Assembly (NCBI RefSeq): GCF_002018875.1
Contig: NZ_MVOL01000003.1
Span: forward strand, 496,001 to 560,000
Source of the DNA: Pseudomonas sp. MF4836
GTDB lineage: Bacteria > Pseudomonadota > Gammaproteobacteria > Pseudomonadales > Pseudomonadaceae
Length of the DNA stretch: 64,000 bases
Reading direction: 5' to 3'
The translations under genes were made by a program, and so were the position numbers. Below are positions 1 to 8,556 of this stretch, piece by piece. Each line of letters begins with the position of its first letter. Within the stretch, counting starts at the first letter, position 1. Below the pieces are notes generated by a model. The model did not search any database, was not told the DNA's origin, and saw nothing but the letters and a program-made list of their open reading frames with translations.

Positions 1-1598
1 ACAATCGCGACCTGCTTGATCCGTTGCTGCTTTGCTACCACTCGCTGCACGAATGCGGCATGGGCGTGATCGCCGATGGGCCGTTGCTCGATTGCCTGCG
101 CCGGGCGGTGACCTTTGGCCTGTTCCTGGTCCGCCTGGATGTGCGCCAGGACTCCAGCCGCCACAGCGGCGCCATGAGCGAAATCACCGACTACCTGGGG
201 TTGGGCCGTTACGAGGACTGGAGCGAAGAGCAGCGCATCGAGTTCCTGATGCGCGAACTGAGCAACCGTCGTCCCTTGCTGCCGGGCCATTTCAAACCCT
301 CGGCGGACACCGCTGAAGTGCTGGCCACCTGTCGCGAAGTGGCCGCTGCGCCGGCTGCGTCCCTGGGTTCCTACGTGATTTCCATGGCCGGCGCCGCCTC
401 GGATGTCCTTGCGGTGCAACTGCTGCTCAAGGAATCCGGCGTGCTGCGGCCGATGCGCGTAGTACCGCTGTTCGAGACCCTGGCCGACCTCGATAACGCC
501 GGTCCAGTGATCGAGAAGCTGCTGCTGTTGCCGGGCTATCGTTCGCGCTTGCACGGCCCGCAGGAAGTGATGATCGGCTACTCCGATTCGGCCAAGGATG
601 CCGGCACCACCGCGGCCGCCTGGGCGCAGTACCGGGCTCAGGAACAATTGGTCGAAATCTGCCGCGAGCAGCAGGTCGAGCTGCTGTTGTTCCACGGCCG
701 TGGTGGCACCGTCGGGCGGGGCGGTGGCCCGGCACACGCGGCGATTCTGTCCCAGCCGCCGGGGTCGGTGGCCGGGCGTTTCCGCACCACCGAGCAAGGG
801 GAAATGATTCGTTTCAAATTCGGCCTGCCGGACATCGCCGAGCAGAACCTCAACCTGTACCTGGCCGCCGTGCTGGAGGCGACGTTGCTGCCGCCACCGC
901 CGCCGCAGCCGGCCTGGCGCCACCTGATGGACGAACTGGCCAGCGATGGGGTCAAGGCCTACCGCGCGGTGGTGCGCGAGAACCCGCAGTTCGTCGAGTA
1001 CTTCCGCCAATCCACACCGGAGCAGGAGCTGGGCCGCTTGCCCCTGGGAAGCCGGCCGGCCAAGCGTCGCGCCGGCGGCATTGAAAGCCTGCGCGCCATC
1101 CCGTGGATTTTCGGCTGGACCCAGACCCGCCTCATGCTGCCGGCCTGGCTCGGCTGGGAAGCGGCCCTGAGCAAGGCATTGGAACGCGGCGAGGGTGAGT
1201 TGCTGGGGCAGATGCGTGAGCAGTGGCCGTTTTTCCGCACCCGTATCGATATGCTGGAAATGGTCCTGGCCAAGGCCGACGCCGACATCGCCCGCTCGTA
1301 TGACGAGCGCCTGGTCGAGGTGGATCTGCTGCCTTTGGGCGCCCATTTACGCGACCTATTGTCGCAGGCGTGCACCGTGGTCCTGGGCCTGACCGGCCAG
1401 TCGCAGTTGCTGGCACATAGCCCGGATACCCTGGAGTTCATCCGCCTGCGCAACACCTACCTGGACCCGCTGCATCTATTGCAGGCCGAACTGCTGGCAC
1501 GCTCGCGGCAACCGGATGTGGTCCAGGGCAGCCCGGTAGAACAAGCGCTGCTGGTGTCTGTAGCGGGGATCGCCGCCGGGTTGCGCAATACCGGTTGA
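1..1598 (+). CDS. ppc: Phosphoenolpyruvate carboxylase, C-terminal part (cut by left edge)
   Basis: The frame is open from base 3 and leaves about 531 residues, roughly the last 60% of a family protein of about 880 residues, so the start codon and N-terminal catalytic histidine lie off the window. The enzyme carboxylates phosphoenolpyruvate to oxaloacetate and replenishes the TCA cycle in the cytoplasm. Visible hallmarks are RLDVRQDS, the [10 protein letters not shown] block, the glycine-rich catalytic loop [24 protein letters not shown], and the conserved C-terminal tail ending in RNTG, where the family's allosteric C-terminus is expected. The next gene, adk, starts 288 bases downstream and looks like a separate unit. 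Identification is secure; only the 5' end is missing. Confidence 0.97.
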   Translation, partial: NRDLLDPLLLCYHSLHECGMGVIADGPLLDCLRRAVTFGLFLVRLDVRQDSSRHSGAMSEITDYLGLGRYEDWSEEQRIEFLMRELSNRRPLLPGHFKPSADTAEVLATCREVAAAPAASLGSYVISMAGAASDVLAVQLLLKESGVLRPMRVVPLFETLADLDNAGPVIEKLLLLPGYRSRLHGPQEVMIGYSDSAKDAGTTAAAWAQYRAQEQLVEICREQQVELLLFHGRGGTVGRGGGPAHAAILSQPPGSVAGRFRTTEQGEMIRFKFGLPDIAEQNLNLYLAAVLEATLLPPPPPQPAWRHLMDELASDGVKAYRAVVRENPQFVEYFRQSTPEQELGRLPLGSRPAKRRAGGIESLRAIPWIFGWTQTRLMLPAWLGWEAALSKALERGEGELLGQMREQWPFFRTRIDMLEMVLAKADADIARSYDERLVEVDLLPLGAHLRDLLSQACTVVLGLTGQSQLLAHSPDTLEFIRLRNTYLDPLHLLQAELLARSRQPDVVQGSPVEQALLVSVAGIAAGLRNTG

Positions 1599-1787
1599 GG
1601 TATTTGCCGGTATTTCAGGGGCTTGGCGCCGTCGGCCGGTAACCGTGCGTCGGGCCCTGGTCAGCGTCGCCAGGCGACAGTTTGTTATGGGGTTGCGACT
1701 TGTCGCACCCCGTCGCCAGGGCACAAAGGGAGCGGGTTCCTCCGACTTTCGGCTGCTTGTGTGCTCTGTGTCGGCTGTGTATCTTGA

Positions 1788-2534
<747 letters not shown>

Positions 2535-2557
2535 TAAGTCGGTTTTGCTGCATCTTC

Positions 2558-2579
2558 AACGGCCCGCTTGCGGGCCGTT
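2558..2579 (+). terminator. Hairpin after adk, possible terminator
   Basis: AACGGCCCG and CGGGCCGTT pair perfectly around a four-base CTTG loop. The trailing bases GCTGTTTATAA are only moderately T-rich, so termination may be partial. A TATAAT hexamer (2586-2591) begins seven bases after the stem and could be the -10 element of tsaB. Confidence 0.6.
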
Positions 2580-2630
2580 GCTGTTTATAATGCGTGACTT
2601 TTTTACTCCCACTTTGTAACGGAAACATCA

Positions 2631-3305
2631 ATGAGCACCTTGCTGGCCCTGGACACCGCGACTGAAGCTTGCTCCGTTGCCTTGCTGCATGACGGCAAGG
2701 TCACGAGCCATTACGAGGTGATCCCGCGCCTGCATGCGCAAAAACTGTTGCCGATGATTCAGCAACTGCTGGCCGATGCCGGCACCACCTTGCAGGCGGT
2801 CGACGCGATTGCCTTTGGCCGGGGCCCGGGGGCCTTCACCGGGGTGCGGATTGCGATCGGCGTGGTCCAGGGCCTGGCATTTGCCCTGGAACGCCCCGTA
2901 TTGCCGGTGTCGAACCTGGCGGTGCTGGCCCAGCGCGCCCTGCGTGAACACGGCGCCACCCAAGTGGCCGCGGCCATCGATGCGCGGATGGATGAAGTCT
3001 ACTGGGGCTGCTATCAGGAAACCGCCGGCGAGATGCGTCTGGTCGGTGCTGAAGCGGTGTTGCCACCCGAAGCGGCAGCGCTGCCTGTCGATGCCAGCGG
3101 CGATTGGTTCGGTGCCGGCACCGGCTGGGGTTATGCCGAACGCATTGGCGTCAAAACGGCGGGGCAGGATGCGGCCATGCTGCCCCACGCCGAAGACCTG
3201 CTGAGCCTGGCGCGGTTTGCCTGGGCTCGGGGCGAGGCGATTGCCGCGGATGACGCGCAACCGGTGTATCTGCGCGATAAAGTGGCCACGCCCAAGGCCC
3301 GCTGA
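2631..3305 (+). CDS. tsaB: tRNA threonylcarbamoyladenosine biosynthesis protein TsaB
   Basis: This 224-residue protein of the ASKHA fold is the dimerisation partner of TsaD in the TsaB-TsaD-TsaE complex that makes t6A at position 37 of ANN-decoding tRNAs. The N-terminal LALDTATEACSVALL strand-turn and the AIAFGRGPGAFTGVRIAIG segment are family signatures. Unlike TsaD it lacks the metal-binding HxxxH motif, as expected of the non-catalytic paralog. The ATG at 2631 lies 40 bases after a TATAAT hexamer. A hairpin with an ATTTTC tail follows the stop. The related ct6A enzyme TcdA is encoded 20 kb away in the same window. Confidence 0.94.
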   Translation: MSTLLALDTATEACSVALLHDGKVTSHYEVIPRLHAQKLLPMIQQLLADAGTTLQAVDAIAFGRGPGAFTGVRIAIGVVQGLAFALERPVLPVSNLAVLAQRALREHGATQVAAAIDARMDEVYWGCYQETAGEMRLVGAEAVLPPEAAALPVDASGDWFGAGTGWGYAERIGVKTAGQDAAMLPHAEDLLSLARFAWARGEAIAADDAQPVYLRDKVATPKAR

Positions 3306-3323
3306 GGCTTGCTGCCAGGTTGA

Positions 3324-3344
3324 CCGGCGTGCCGCCCACGCCGG
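3324..3344 (+). terminator. Probable terminator after tsaB
   Basis: CCGGCGT (3324-3330) and ACGCCGG (3338-3344) form a 7-bp stem with a 7-base loop, followed by ATTTTC. Position just after the tsaB stop codon supports a terminator role. Confidence 0.55.
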
Positions 3345-3455
3345 ATTTTCTGCGGTTTTCTCTTCAGGATCTGGTCAATCGTCTGGTTTTCATGCCAGAT
3401 TTCCCCGGTTTTTAAACCTTTTACGTTTTCTGTGTTCTAGTTATCACTTGGGCAT

Positions 3456-3484
3456 TTGCTAAGTCGGTGTTGTGCCGCTAAATT
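3456..3484 (+). promoter_or_regulatory. Candidate sigma70 promoter for the 101-aa gene
   Basis: TTGCTA (3456-3461) and TAAATT (3479-3484) are spaced by 17 bases. Each matches four of six consensus positions. A start near 3491 would leave a leader of about 20 bases before the ATG at 3512. The surrounding 3395-3510 segment is visibly more A+T-rich than the genes on either side. Confidence 0.4.
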
Positions 3485-3511
3485 GCCATCATTGATACCG
3501 GGCATGTATTT

Positions 3512-3817
3512 ATGCGCATCGACGGCGTTTCCTCTCACTCGTATCCCATCAAGCGCAAGCCTCGCAAAGGTAATGTGCTGGTTGACGAGTCCCTGGAAGA
3601 TGCCGATGCCGTTGACGTTCAAGCCGACGCCAGCCCCGCCCAACCGCGTTCCCAGGCATCCGCCGGACGCACCAGCAATCTCCCCGCCCGCCAGCAAGAC
3701 ATGATTTTCCAGCGCGCCATGAGCAAAAGCGTGGCCAATGCCCTGGCCAGTTACCTGACCACCGCCGGTTTTGTTGATTGGGACATGGAAGTGCTGGGGC
3801 TCGATCTGCATATCTGA
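3512..3817 (+). CDS. Conserved-looking 101-aa protein of unknown function
   Basis: I do not recognise a family. The protein starts MRIDGVSSHSYPIKRKPRK, has an acidic stretch around residues 25-38 (DESLEDADAVDVQAD), a low-complexity Ala/Ser/Pro/Arg linker, and a better ordered C-terminal half (FQRAMSKSVANALASYLTTAGFVDWDMEVLGLDLHI) that looks like one amphipathic helix followed by a short hydrophobic strand. No signal peptide or membrane segment is visible. The stop overlaps the start of the following DUF72 gene as TGATG, which suggests coupled translation. The codon pattern resembles its neighbours, so I take it as a real gene, probably cytoplasmic and Pseudomonas-restricted. Confidence 0.75.
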   Translation: MRIDGVSSHSYPIKRKPRKGNVLVDESLEDADAVDVQADASPAQPRSQASAGRTSNLPARQQDMIFQRAMSKSVANALASYLTTAGFVDWDMEVLGLDLHI

Positions 3818-4674
3818 TGCTGCCGTATTACCTGGGTTGCCCTTCCTGGAGCGAAAACGCCTGGCGTGAGTACCTGTACCCGGATAACGCGCGCCCGACG
3901 GACTTCCTCGGGCTGTACAGCCAGGTGTTCAACGCGGTGGAAGGCAATACCACGTTCTATGCCAGGCCCTCGGCCAGTACTGTGGAGCGCTGGGCGCAGA
4001 TCATGCCCGAGACGTTTCGCTTCACCGCCAAGTTCCCCGGCGACATCAGCCACGGCGGCGACCTGCGCGAGCAACTGACCGCCGCCGAAACCTTTGTGCA
4101 GTTGCTCAGCCCCATGGGTGCGAGGGTCTCGCCCTTGTGGTTGCAACTGCCGGCAAGCTTCGCCCCGCAGCGCCTGGCGGAGCTCGCGGGCTTTATCGAT
4201 GGCCTTGAGCGGCCGTTGGCGGTGGAGGTCCGGCACCCGGAGTTCTTCGCCAAGGGCGATGCCGAGCGCATGCTCAACCGCTTGCTGCTGGAGCGCGGCG
4301 TGGAGCGGATCTGCCTGGATCCACGAGCGTTGTTCAGCTGCACTTCCACCGCGCCATCGGTGCTCCACGCCCAGTCGAAAAAGCCCAAGGTGCCACCACG
4401 GCCCGCGGCCTTCACTCAGTTTCCCCAGGTGCGCTTTATCGGCCATCCGGAGCTTGAGGCCAATGATCCGTTCCTGGTGCCCTGGGTCGAGAAAATCGCC
4501 GGCTGGATCGAGGAAGGGCGCACCCCCTATATCTTCCTGCACACCGCCGACAACCGTCTGGCCGCCGAGCTGGCGCGGCGTTTTCATCAGCAATTGATGG
4601 CACGTTTGCCTGGCTTGCCCGCCTTGCCTGAGTTATACAGAGAACCCGCCGCGGAGCAGCTCGGCTTGCTCTGA
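3817..4674 (+). CDS. DUF72 family protein (YecE-like)
   Basis: The 285-residue product begins MLPYYLGCPSW and carries DUF72 features: the WSENAWREYLYP opening, YSQVFNAVEGNTTFYARPS, FRFTAKFPGDISHGG, WLQLPASFAP, LAVEVRHPEFF and a C-terminal PYIFLHTADNRLAA segment. The family forms a TIM-barrel of unknown biochemical role and is often found near Fe-S or DNA-repair genes; none is adjacent here. The ATG at 3817 was chosen because it overlaps the preceding stop by one base and begins exactly at the conserved motif. An inverted repeat overlaps its 3' end. Confidence 0.88.
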   Translation: MLPYYLGCPSWSENAWREYLYPDNARPTDFLGLYSQVFNAVEGNTTFYARPSASTVERWAQIMPETFRFTAKFPGDISHGGDLREQLTAAETFVQLLSPMGARVSPLWLQLPASFAPQRLAELAGFIDGLERPLAVEVRHPEFFAKGDAERMLNRLLLERGVERICLDPRALFSCTSTAPSVLHAQSKKPKVPPRPAAFTQFPQVRFIGHPELEANDPFLVPWVEKIAGWIEEGRTPYIFLHTADNRLAAELARRFHQQLMARLPGLPALPELYREPAAEQLGLL

Positions 4675-4683
4675 CGCGGGTTC
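4642..4683 (+). terminator. Two-tier inverted repeat at the end of the DUF72 gene
   Basis: GAACCCGC (4642-4649) pairs with GCGGGTTC (4676-4683), enclosing a second pairing GAGCA/TGCTC. The structure spans the stop codon. No T-run follows, so it may be a weak terminator, a pause or a 3'-end protecting hairpin. Confidence 0.35.
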
Positions 4684-4707
4684 CCGACCTTCTTCAGGAG
4701 TGAGCCC

Positions 4708-5535
4708 ATGGATGCTCAAACCCGCCGTGCCCATGCCTTCAAAGCCCTGCACCAGCGCGATGGTGCTTTTGTAATCCCCAACCCCTGGGATGCCGGTTCA
4801 GCCAGGATGCTGGCGAGCTTGGGTTTTGAGGCATTGGCCACTACCAGCGCCGGTTTTGCCTTTTCCCTGGGGCGTCCGGATGCCGAAGGCGCGTTGTCCC
4901 TGGAGGACACCCTGGGCAATGTGCGGGCGATTGTCGGCGCCAGCGACCTGCCGTTGGCGGTGGACCTGGAGAACGGCTTCGCCGACAGCCCGGCCGGTTG
5001 CGCCCAGGCGCTGTTGCAAGCGGCCGCCAGTGGCGCGGTCGGCGCCTCGATTGAAGACGCCACGGGCCGCGCCGAGGACCCTATCTATGACTTCCAGCTG
5101 GCTGTGGAGCGCATCCAGGCCTCGGTCACGGCAGTGCGCAGTCTCGGCCTGCCTTTCACCCTGACGGCGCGCGCCGAAAACCTGCTGCATGGCCGCAATG
5201 ACTTGGCGGACACCATTCGCCGCCTGCAGGCATTCGCCGAAGCCGGCGCCGATGTGCTGTATGCCCCGGGGCTGCGGACCCCTGAAGAGGTCCTGGCGGT
5301 GGTGCGCGCGGTGGCGCCAAAACCGGTGAACGTGCTGATGTCCGGCGGCCTCAGCCTGACCGTGGCCGAGCTTGGGGCCCTGGGGGTCAAGCGAATCAGT
5401 CTCGGCTCGACGCTGGCCCGCGCCGCCTACGGGGCGTTTTATGCGGCGGCGCAGGAGATTCAGGGCCAGGGGTGCTTTGACCTGGCCAACCAGGCGATGC
5501 CGTTCGGGCAGATCAATCAATTGTTCAAGAACTGA
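4708..5535 (+). CDS. Isocitrate lyase/phosphoenolpyruvate mutase superfamily enzyme
   Basis: The 275-residue TIM-barrel protein has the superfamily pattern: FVIPNPWDAGSARMLASLGFEALATTSAG at the N-terminus, AVDLENGFAD (metal site), SIEDATGR, FTLTARAENLLHG and a late VNVLMSGG strand. It lacks the KKCGH catalytic loop of true isocitrate lyase, so it belongs with the PEP mutase/oxaloacetate hydrolase/carboxy-PEP mutase-like group. The substrate cannot be told from sequence; cleavage or hydrolysis of an alpha-keto or dicarboxylic acid is plausible. AGGAG precedes the ATG at 4708. It lies 33 bases after the DUF72 gene and 16 bases before the extensin-like gene, so the set may be co-transcribed. Confidence 0.87.
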   Translation: MDAQTRRAHAFKALHQRDGAFVIPNPWDAGSARMLASLGFEALATTSAGFAFSLGRPDAEGALSLEDTLGNVRAIVGASDLPLAVDLENGFADSPAGCAQALLQAAASGAVGASIEDATGRAEDPIYDFQLAVERIQASVTAVRSLGLPFTLTARAENLLHGRNDLADTIRRLQAFAEAGADVLYAPGLRTPEEVLAVVRAVAPKPVNVLMSGGLSLTVAELGALGVKRISLGSTLARAAYGAFYAAAQEIQGQGCFDLANQAMPFGQINQLFKN

Positions 5536-5551
5536 TCAGCCAGGAGTTGTC

Positions 5552-6244
5552 GTGCGGTCCCTGAAAGTGCTTTTGCCGTTACTGCTCATCATTGCCCTGT
5601 TTGTCCTCAGTGCCTGGCGCGACTGGTTGCCGCCGGCCTGGAATCCCTGGGCGCCGCTGGATGTGCGCGCCGAACCGAACCTGCTGACCCGCTACAAGCT
5701 GAGCCGCCTGCGGGACAACCCGCAATTGTGCGATCAGGTGCTGAGCCGGTCCGGCCTGCGGGTGACCCGCCAGCAGGACAGCCGCCCGGATGTGACGTGC
5801 CCGCTGAGCAATACCTTGCGGGTGCAGGGCGGTGAGGTGGCGTTGAGCAGCAGCTTTCTCGCCAGCTGCCCGTTGGCCGTGGCCTTTGCCCTGTTCGAGC
5901 GTCACGGGCTGCAGCCGGCCGCTCAAGCGGTGTATGGGCAGGCGGTGGTGCGGGTCGATCATCTGGGCAGCTTTGCCTGCCGCAACATGTACGGGCGCGA
6001 GCAGGGTGCCCGCAGCCAGCATGCCAGTGCCAATGCCCTGGACATCGCCGGCTTTCGCCTGGCCGACGGGCGCAGCATCAGCGTACTCAAGGACTGGCCC
6101 AAGCAAGGGGCGGACGCGCGTTTTCTACGCCTGGCCCGGGATGGGGCCTGCGACAGTTTCAATGTGGTGTTGGGCCCGGACTACAACGCCGCCCATCGCA
6201 ATCACTTCCATCTGGATGTGGGGCCGTGGTGGATCTGTCGCTGA
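5552..6244 (+). CDS. Extensin-like C-terminal domain protein, membrane-anchored
   Basis: This 230-residue protein begins with a GTG at 5552, supported by CAGGAG five bases upstream; the frame is open further upstream but overlaps the previous gene. Residues about 1-22 (RSLKVLLPLLLIIALFVLSAW) form a signal anchor. The rest matches the bacterial extensin-like C domain: LSRSGLRVTRQQD, VTCPLSNTLRV, RVDHLGSFACRNMYGRE, SQHASANALDIAGF and the terminal HRNHFHLDVGPWW. The His/Asp/His pattern recalls peptidoglycan-peptidase-like metal sites, and the domain is presumed periplasmic. The function is not established; a cell-wall-directed hydrolase is an inference. Confidence 0.85.
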   Translation: MRSLKVLLPLLLIIALFVLSAWRDWLPPAWNPWAPLDVRAEPNLLTRYKLSRLRDNPQLCDQVLSRSGLRVTRQQDSRPDVTCPLSNTLRVQGGEVALSSSFLASCPLAVAFALFERHGLQPAAQAVYGQAVVRVDHLGSFACRNMYGREQGARSQHASANALDIAGFRLADGRSISVLKDWPKQGADARFLRLARDGACDSFNVVLGPDYNAAHRNHFHLDVGPWWICR

Positions 6245-6256
6245 AGCGGGTAGGGG

Positions 6257-6877
6257 TCAGGCGGCGATGCGCAGGTTCTGCAGGACCAGCGGGCGCGCCC
6301 AGCCGATATCGAAATCGAACTGGCGGTTCTGCTCGATGATTTCCTGAGGCGGGAACGGCTCGGCCGGTTTGTCCAGCAGCTCCATTTCAAACTCGGCGAT
6401 GGGCAGGTGCAGCGGCCGTGGCTCGGGCACCGGGCCCGGCTCAGGCAGTGGCTGGCCGGCGTTGAGCACGATCGGGCGGACCCAACCGCTCTCGAAATCC
6501 TGCTGGCGCTGCTGGGCGGTGATTTCTTCCGGCGGGAAGGGCGGGAACGGTTTGTCCAGCAGGTCGGTCTCGAACTCGGCGATGGGCAGGAACAAAGGTT
6601 CTGGCGGACGGACTTCGGTGTCTTTCACGTCGCACTGGCGCTGGCTGACGATCTGCATCAACAGGTCACTGCCGGCGCTGGGTTCGACTGCAGGGTCAAG
6701 TTCTGCCAGCGGCTGGTCGCCAACAGCCTTCGCTCCATCACCCTGTTGCTCGGCCAATGCCCGGGCAAAGAAATCCTGCCACAGATGGCTGACGCCGCTC
6801 AGTGCCTGGGAATTGCGCAAGCCGTAATCGCCATAGGGCGAGATAAAGCCTACTGGGATGGATTGAATGTCTGACAT
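6257..6877 (-). CDS. 206-aa protein with a duplicated 42-residue module, unknown function
   Basis: No named domain is recognised. Residues 1-45 (MSDIQSIPVGFISPYGDYG ... LSGVSHLWQDFFARALAEQ) form one region, followed by an acidic linker. Two tandem modules lie at residues 97-138 and 158-199; each starts LPIAEFE, continues LLDKP, then PFPP.EI, and ends GW.RP.VL. Aligned without gaps they share 29 of 42 residues. A Pro/Glu-rich spacer (PLPEPGPVPEPRPL) separates them. There is no signal peptide or membrane segment. The ATG at 6877 starts a 95-base region divergent from rsmJ, and the stop lies 12 bases from the convergent extensin-like gene. The coding quality is good, so I consider it real. Confidence 0.78.
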   Translation of the reverse strand: MSDIQSIPVGFISPYGDYGLRNSQALSGVSHLWQDFFARALAEQQGDGAKAVGDQPLAELDPAVEPSAGSDLLMQIVSQRQCDVKDTEVRPPEPLFLPIAEFETDLLDKPFPPFPPEEITAQQRQQDFESGWVRPIVLNAGQPLPEPGPVPEPRPLHLPIAEFEMELLDKPAEPFPPQEIIEQNRQFDFDIGWARPLVLQNLRIAA

Positions 6878-6925
6878 TTCTCTCGGTCGACGCTCAGCTC
6901 TGGCAAAATGCCTGATAGTTCTTTT

Positions 6926-6944
6926 ATCGGCAGTTTTTGCCGAT
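6926..6944. promoter_or_regulatory. Perfect inverted repeat between the 206-aa gene and rsmJ
   Basis: ATCGGCA (6926-6932) and TGCCGAT (6938-6944) flank GTTTT, and a six-T run follows at about 6951-6956. The hairpin sits just before rsmJ, which has no clear Shine-Dalgarno site. It could be an operator, an RNA hairpin in the rsmJ leader, or a leftover terminator. Confidence 0.35.
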
Positions 6945-6971
6945 CATTAATTTTTTGAGCGTGTTTTAACG

Positions 6972-7754
6972 ATGAGTGAGCAACCAGCGGCCTGCCGCAT
7001 CAGAGTCGAGGCCTTGGCCGAGGCGTTCGCCGACCCGGCACGGCAGTGGGCCGAGCGCCTGGGCTTGCCGTTGCAGGACGCAGATGCCGAGTTTGCCCTG
7101 CAGTTCGGCGAGCAGGGGTTGCAGTTGCAGCAACTGGGGCCGGACGCTCCGGGGCCGGTGCGGGTCGACTTTGTCGAGGGTGGTGCGGCCCATCGCAGGC
7201 TGTATGGCGGCGGCAGTGGGCAGATGATCGCCAAGGCGGTCGGCGTCGCCCAGGGCGTGCGCCCCAGGGTGCTGGATGCCACCGCCGGGCTGGGCAAGGA
7301 TGCATTCGTGCTGGCCAGCCTGGGCTGCCAGATGAGCCTGATCGAGCGCCAGCCGCTGATCGGTGCCCTGCTGGAAGATGGCCTGTTGCGGGCTGCCGCG
7401 GATTTTGAAGTGGCGCCGATCGTCGCGCGCATGCAGTTGCTCAAGGGCAACTCCATCGAGTTGATGCGCAATTGGCAGGGCGAGCCGCCCCAGGTGATCT
7501 ACCTCGACCCGATGTTCCCCCACCGCGAGAAAACCGCGCTGGTGAAAAAAGAAATGCGCCTGTTCCGGCCCTTGGTTGGCGACGACCCCGATGCCCCAGC
7601 GCTGCTTGAGGCGGCCCTGGCCTTGGCCAGCCACCGGGTGGTGGTCAAGCGGCCGCGCAAGGCGCCCTGCATCGAGGGGCCCAAGCCCAGCCACGCGCTG
7701 GACGGCAAGTCCAGCCGCTACGACATCTATCCGAAAAAAGCGCTCAAGGCTTGA
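6972..7754 (+). CDS. rsmJ: 16S rRNA (guanine1516-N2)-methyltransferase RsmJ
   Basis: The 260-residue protein matches the RsmJ/YhiQ family, a SAM-dependent class I methyltransferase that modifies G1516 of 16S rRNA. Seen in order: [12 protein letters not shown], motif [21 protein letters not shown], the [16 protein letters not shown] acidic loop, and the diagnostic motif [22 protein letters not shown], ending with [12 protein letters not shown]. The start at 6972 is the first ATG after the inverted repeat; no strong ribosome site precedes it. It is convergent with the TetR gene, with a strong hairpin between them. Confidence 0.95.
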   Translation: MSEQPAACRIRVEALAEAFADPARQWAERLGLPLQDADAEFALQFGEQGLQLQQLGPDAPGPVRVDFVEGGAAHRRLYGGGSGQMIAKAVGVAQGVRPRVLDATAGLGKDAFVLASLGCQMSLIERQPLIGALLEDGLLRAAADFEVAPIVARMQLLKGNSIELMRNWQGEPPQVIYLDPMFPHREKTALVKKEMRLFRPLVGDDPDAPALLEAALALASHRVVVKRPRKAPCIEGPKPSHALDGKSSRYDIYPKKALKA

Positions 7755-7764
7755 TGGCCGCCGC

Positions 7765-7799
7765 GTCGGTCCTTGCAGGTCATGCCTGCAGGGGCCGAC
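7765..7799. terminator. Bidirectional terminator hairpin between rsmJ and the TetR gene
   Basis: Arms 7765-7779 and 7785-7799 pair over 15 positions (two G-U) around a five-base TCATG loop. It lies in the 63-base gap between convergent genes. No T-run is obvious on either side. Confidence 0.55.
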
Positions 7800-7817
7800 C
7801 TGCCAGGGCGTTATTTC

Positions 7818-8462
7818 TCAGGCCGGTTCAGGCCGATAAGCCCGCATAAACAATTCCACCACTTCCAGCAGGTGAGCTTCTGCTGCGTCGCCGATCAGGA
7901 CGTCGCCGCAGCCGAACAACAAACGGAAGTTGGCGCCGCCCTTGACCAGGCAAAAGAAGTGTTCGGCGGCATTGTGCGGTTTTTCAATGTGCAGGGTGCC
8001 GAGCTGATGGACCTTGCTCAGCAGGCGTTCCATGCCTTTGAGCACGCGTTCGGGCCCGGCTTCGAAGAAGATCAGCGACAGCTTCGGGTCCTGGCTGCCC
8101 AGGGCCATGATCAGCCTATGCAGGTTCACCGAGTCTTCACTGTTGATCAGCACGTTGAAACCGCGCGCGATATTGAGCAGCACCTGCTTGATCGGCACGC
8201 CGTCCGGCAGCTCGAACATCAAGTTCGGCAATTGGGTCTCGCACTTGGCCACCACGGCGGCCGAGAACAGGGTTTCCTTGTCGGTGAAGTGGCTGTAAAC
8301 CGTGAGTTTTGACACGCCGGCTTCGGCGGCTACCGCATCCATGCTGGTGTTTGCATATCCGTTGCTCAAAAACAGTTTTTTAGCTGCTTCGAGAATGGCC
8401 TGGCGTTTTGCCAGGTCCTTGGGGCGGCCGGGGCCGGTGGATACGGAATTATTGTCTGACAT
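7818..8462 (-). CDS. TetR-family regulator, probable repressor of the adjacent RND pump
   Basis: The 214-residue protein has an N-terminal TetR helix-turn-helix (about residues 15-62: RQAILEAAKKLFLSNGYANTSMDAVAAEAGVSKLTVYSHFTDKETLF) and a divergent ligand-binding C-terminal domain. It is transcribed away from the pump genes and the intergenic region holds a near-palindrome over the pump's -10 hexamer, the standard layout of a local TetR repressor. In P. aeruginosa the equivalent locus carries mexL and, as I recall, a second TetR gene; which of the two this one corresponds to cannot be decided from sequence alone, so no symbol is given. Confidence 0.88.
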   Translation of the reverse strand: MSDNNSVSTGPGRPKDLAKRQAILEAAKKLFLSNGYANTSMDAVAAEAGVSKLTVYSHFTDKETLFSAAVVAKCETQLPNLMFELPDGVPIKQVLLNIARGFNVLINSEDSVNLHRLIMALGSQDPKLSLIFFEAGPERVLKGMERLLSKVHQLGTLHIEKPHNAAEHFFCLVKGGANFRLLFGCGDVLIGDAAEAHLLEVVELFMRAYRPEPA

Positions 8463-8474
8463 TCTTCGCTTTTA

Positions 8475-8522
8475 ATACTGGACTGGTGAGTTTGCTATTA
8501 ATAACATACCGGCCAGTATAAT
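8475..8522. promoter_or_regulatory. Candidate TetR operator overlapping the pump promoter
   Basis: A near-perfect 14-bp palindrome ATACCGGCCAGTAT (8506-8519, one mismatched pair) overlaps a consensus -10 TATAAT (8517-8522) reading toward the pump; TTGCTA at 8492-8497 is a possible -35 at 19 bases. A second half-site ATACTGG (8475-8481) is inverted relative to CCAGTAT (8513-8519) and overlaps TATTAA (8473-8478), a possible -10 for the TetR gene on the minus strand. Binding here could block both directions. Confidence 0.6.
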
Positions 8523-8556
8523 TATTCCAAGCGCCATTAGCGAAAGGTCCGCCACC

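Noticed and set aside
4708..5535. PEP mutase-like gene as the start of a phosphonate biosynthesis cluster
   Set aside because: No phosphonopyruvate decarboxylase or downstream tailoring genes are present, and the sequence groups with general superfamily members.
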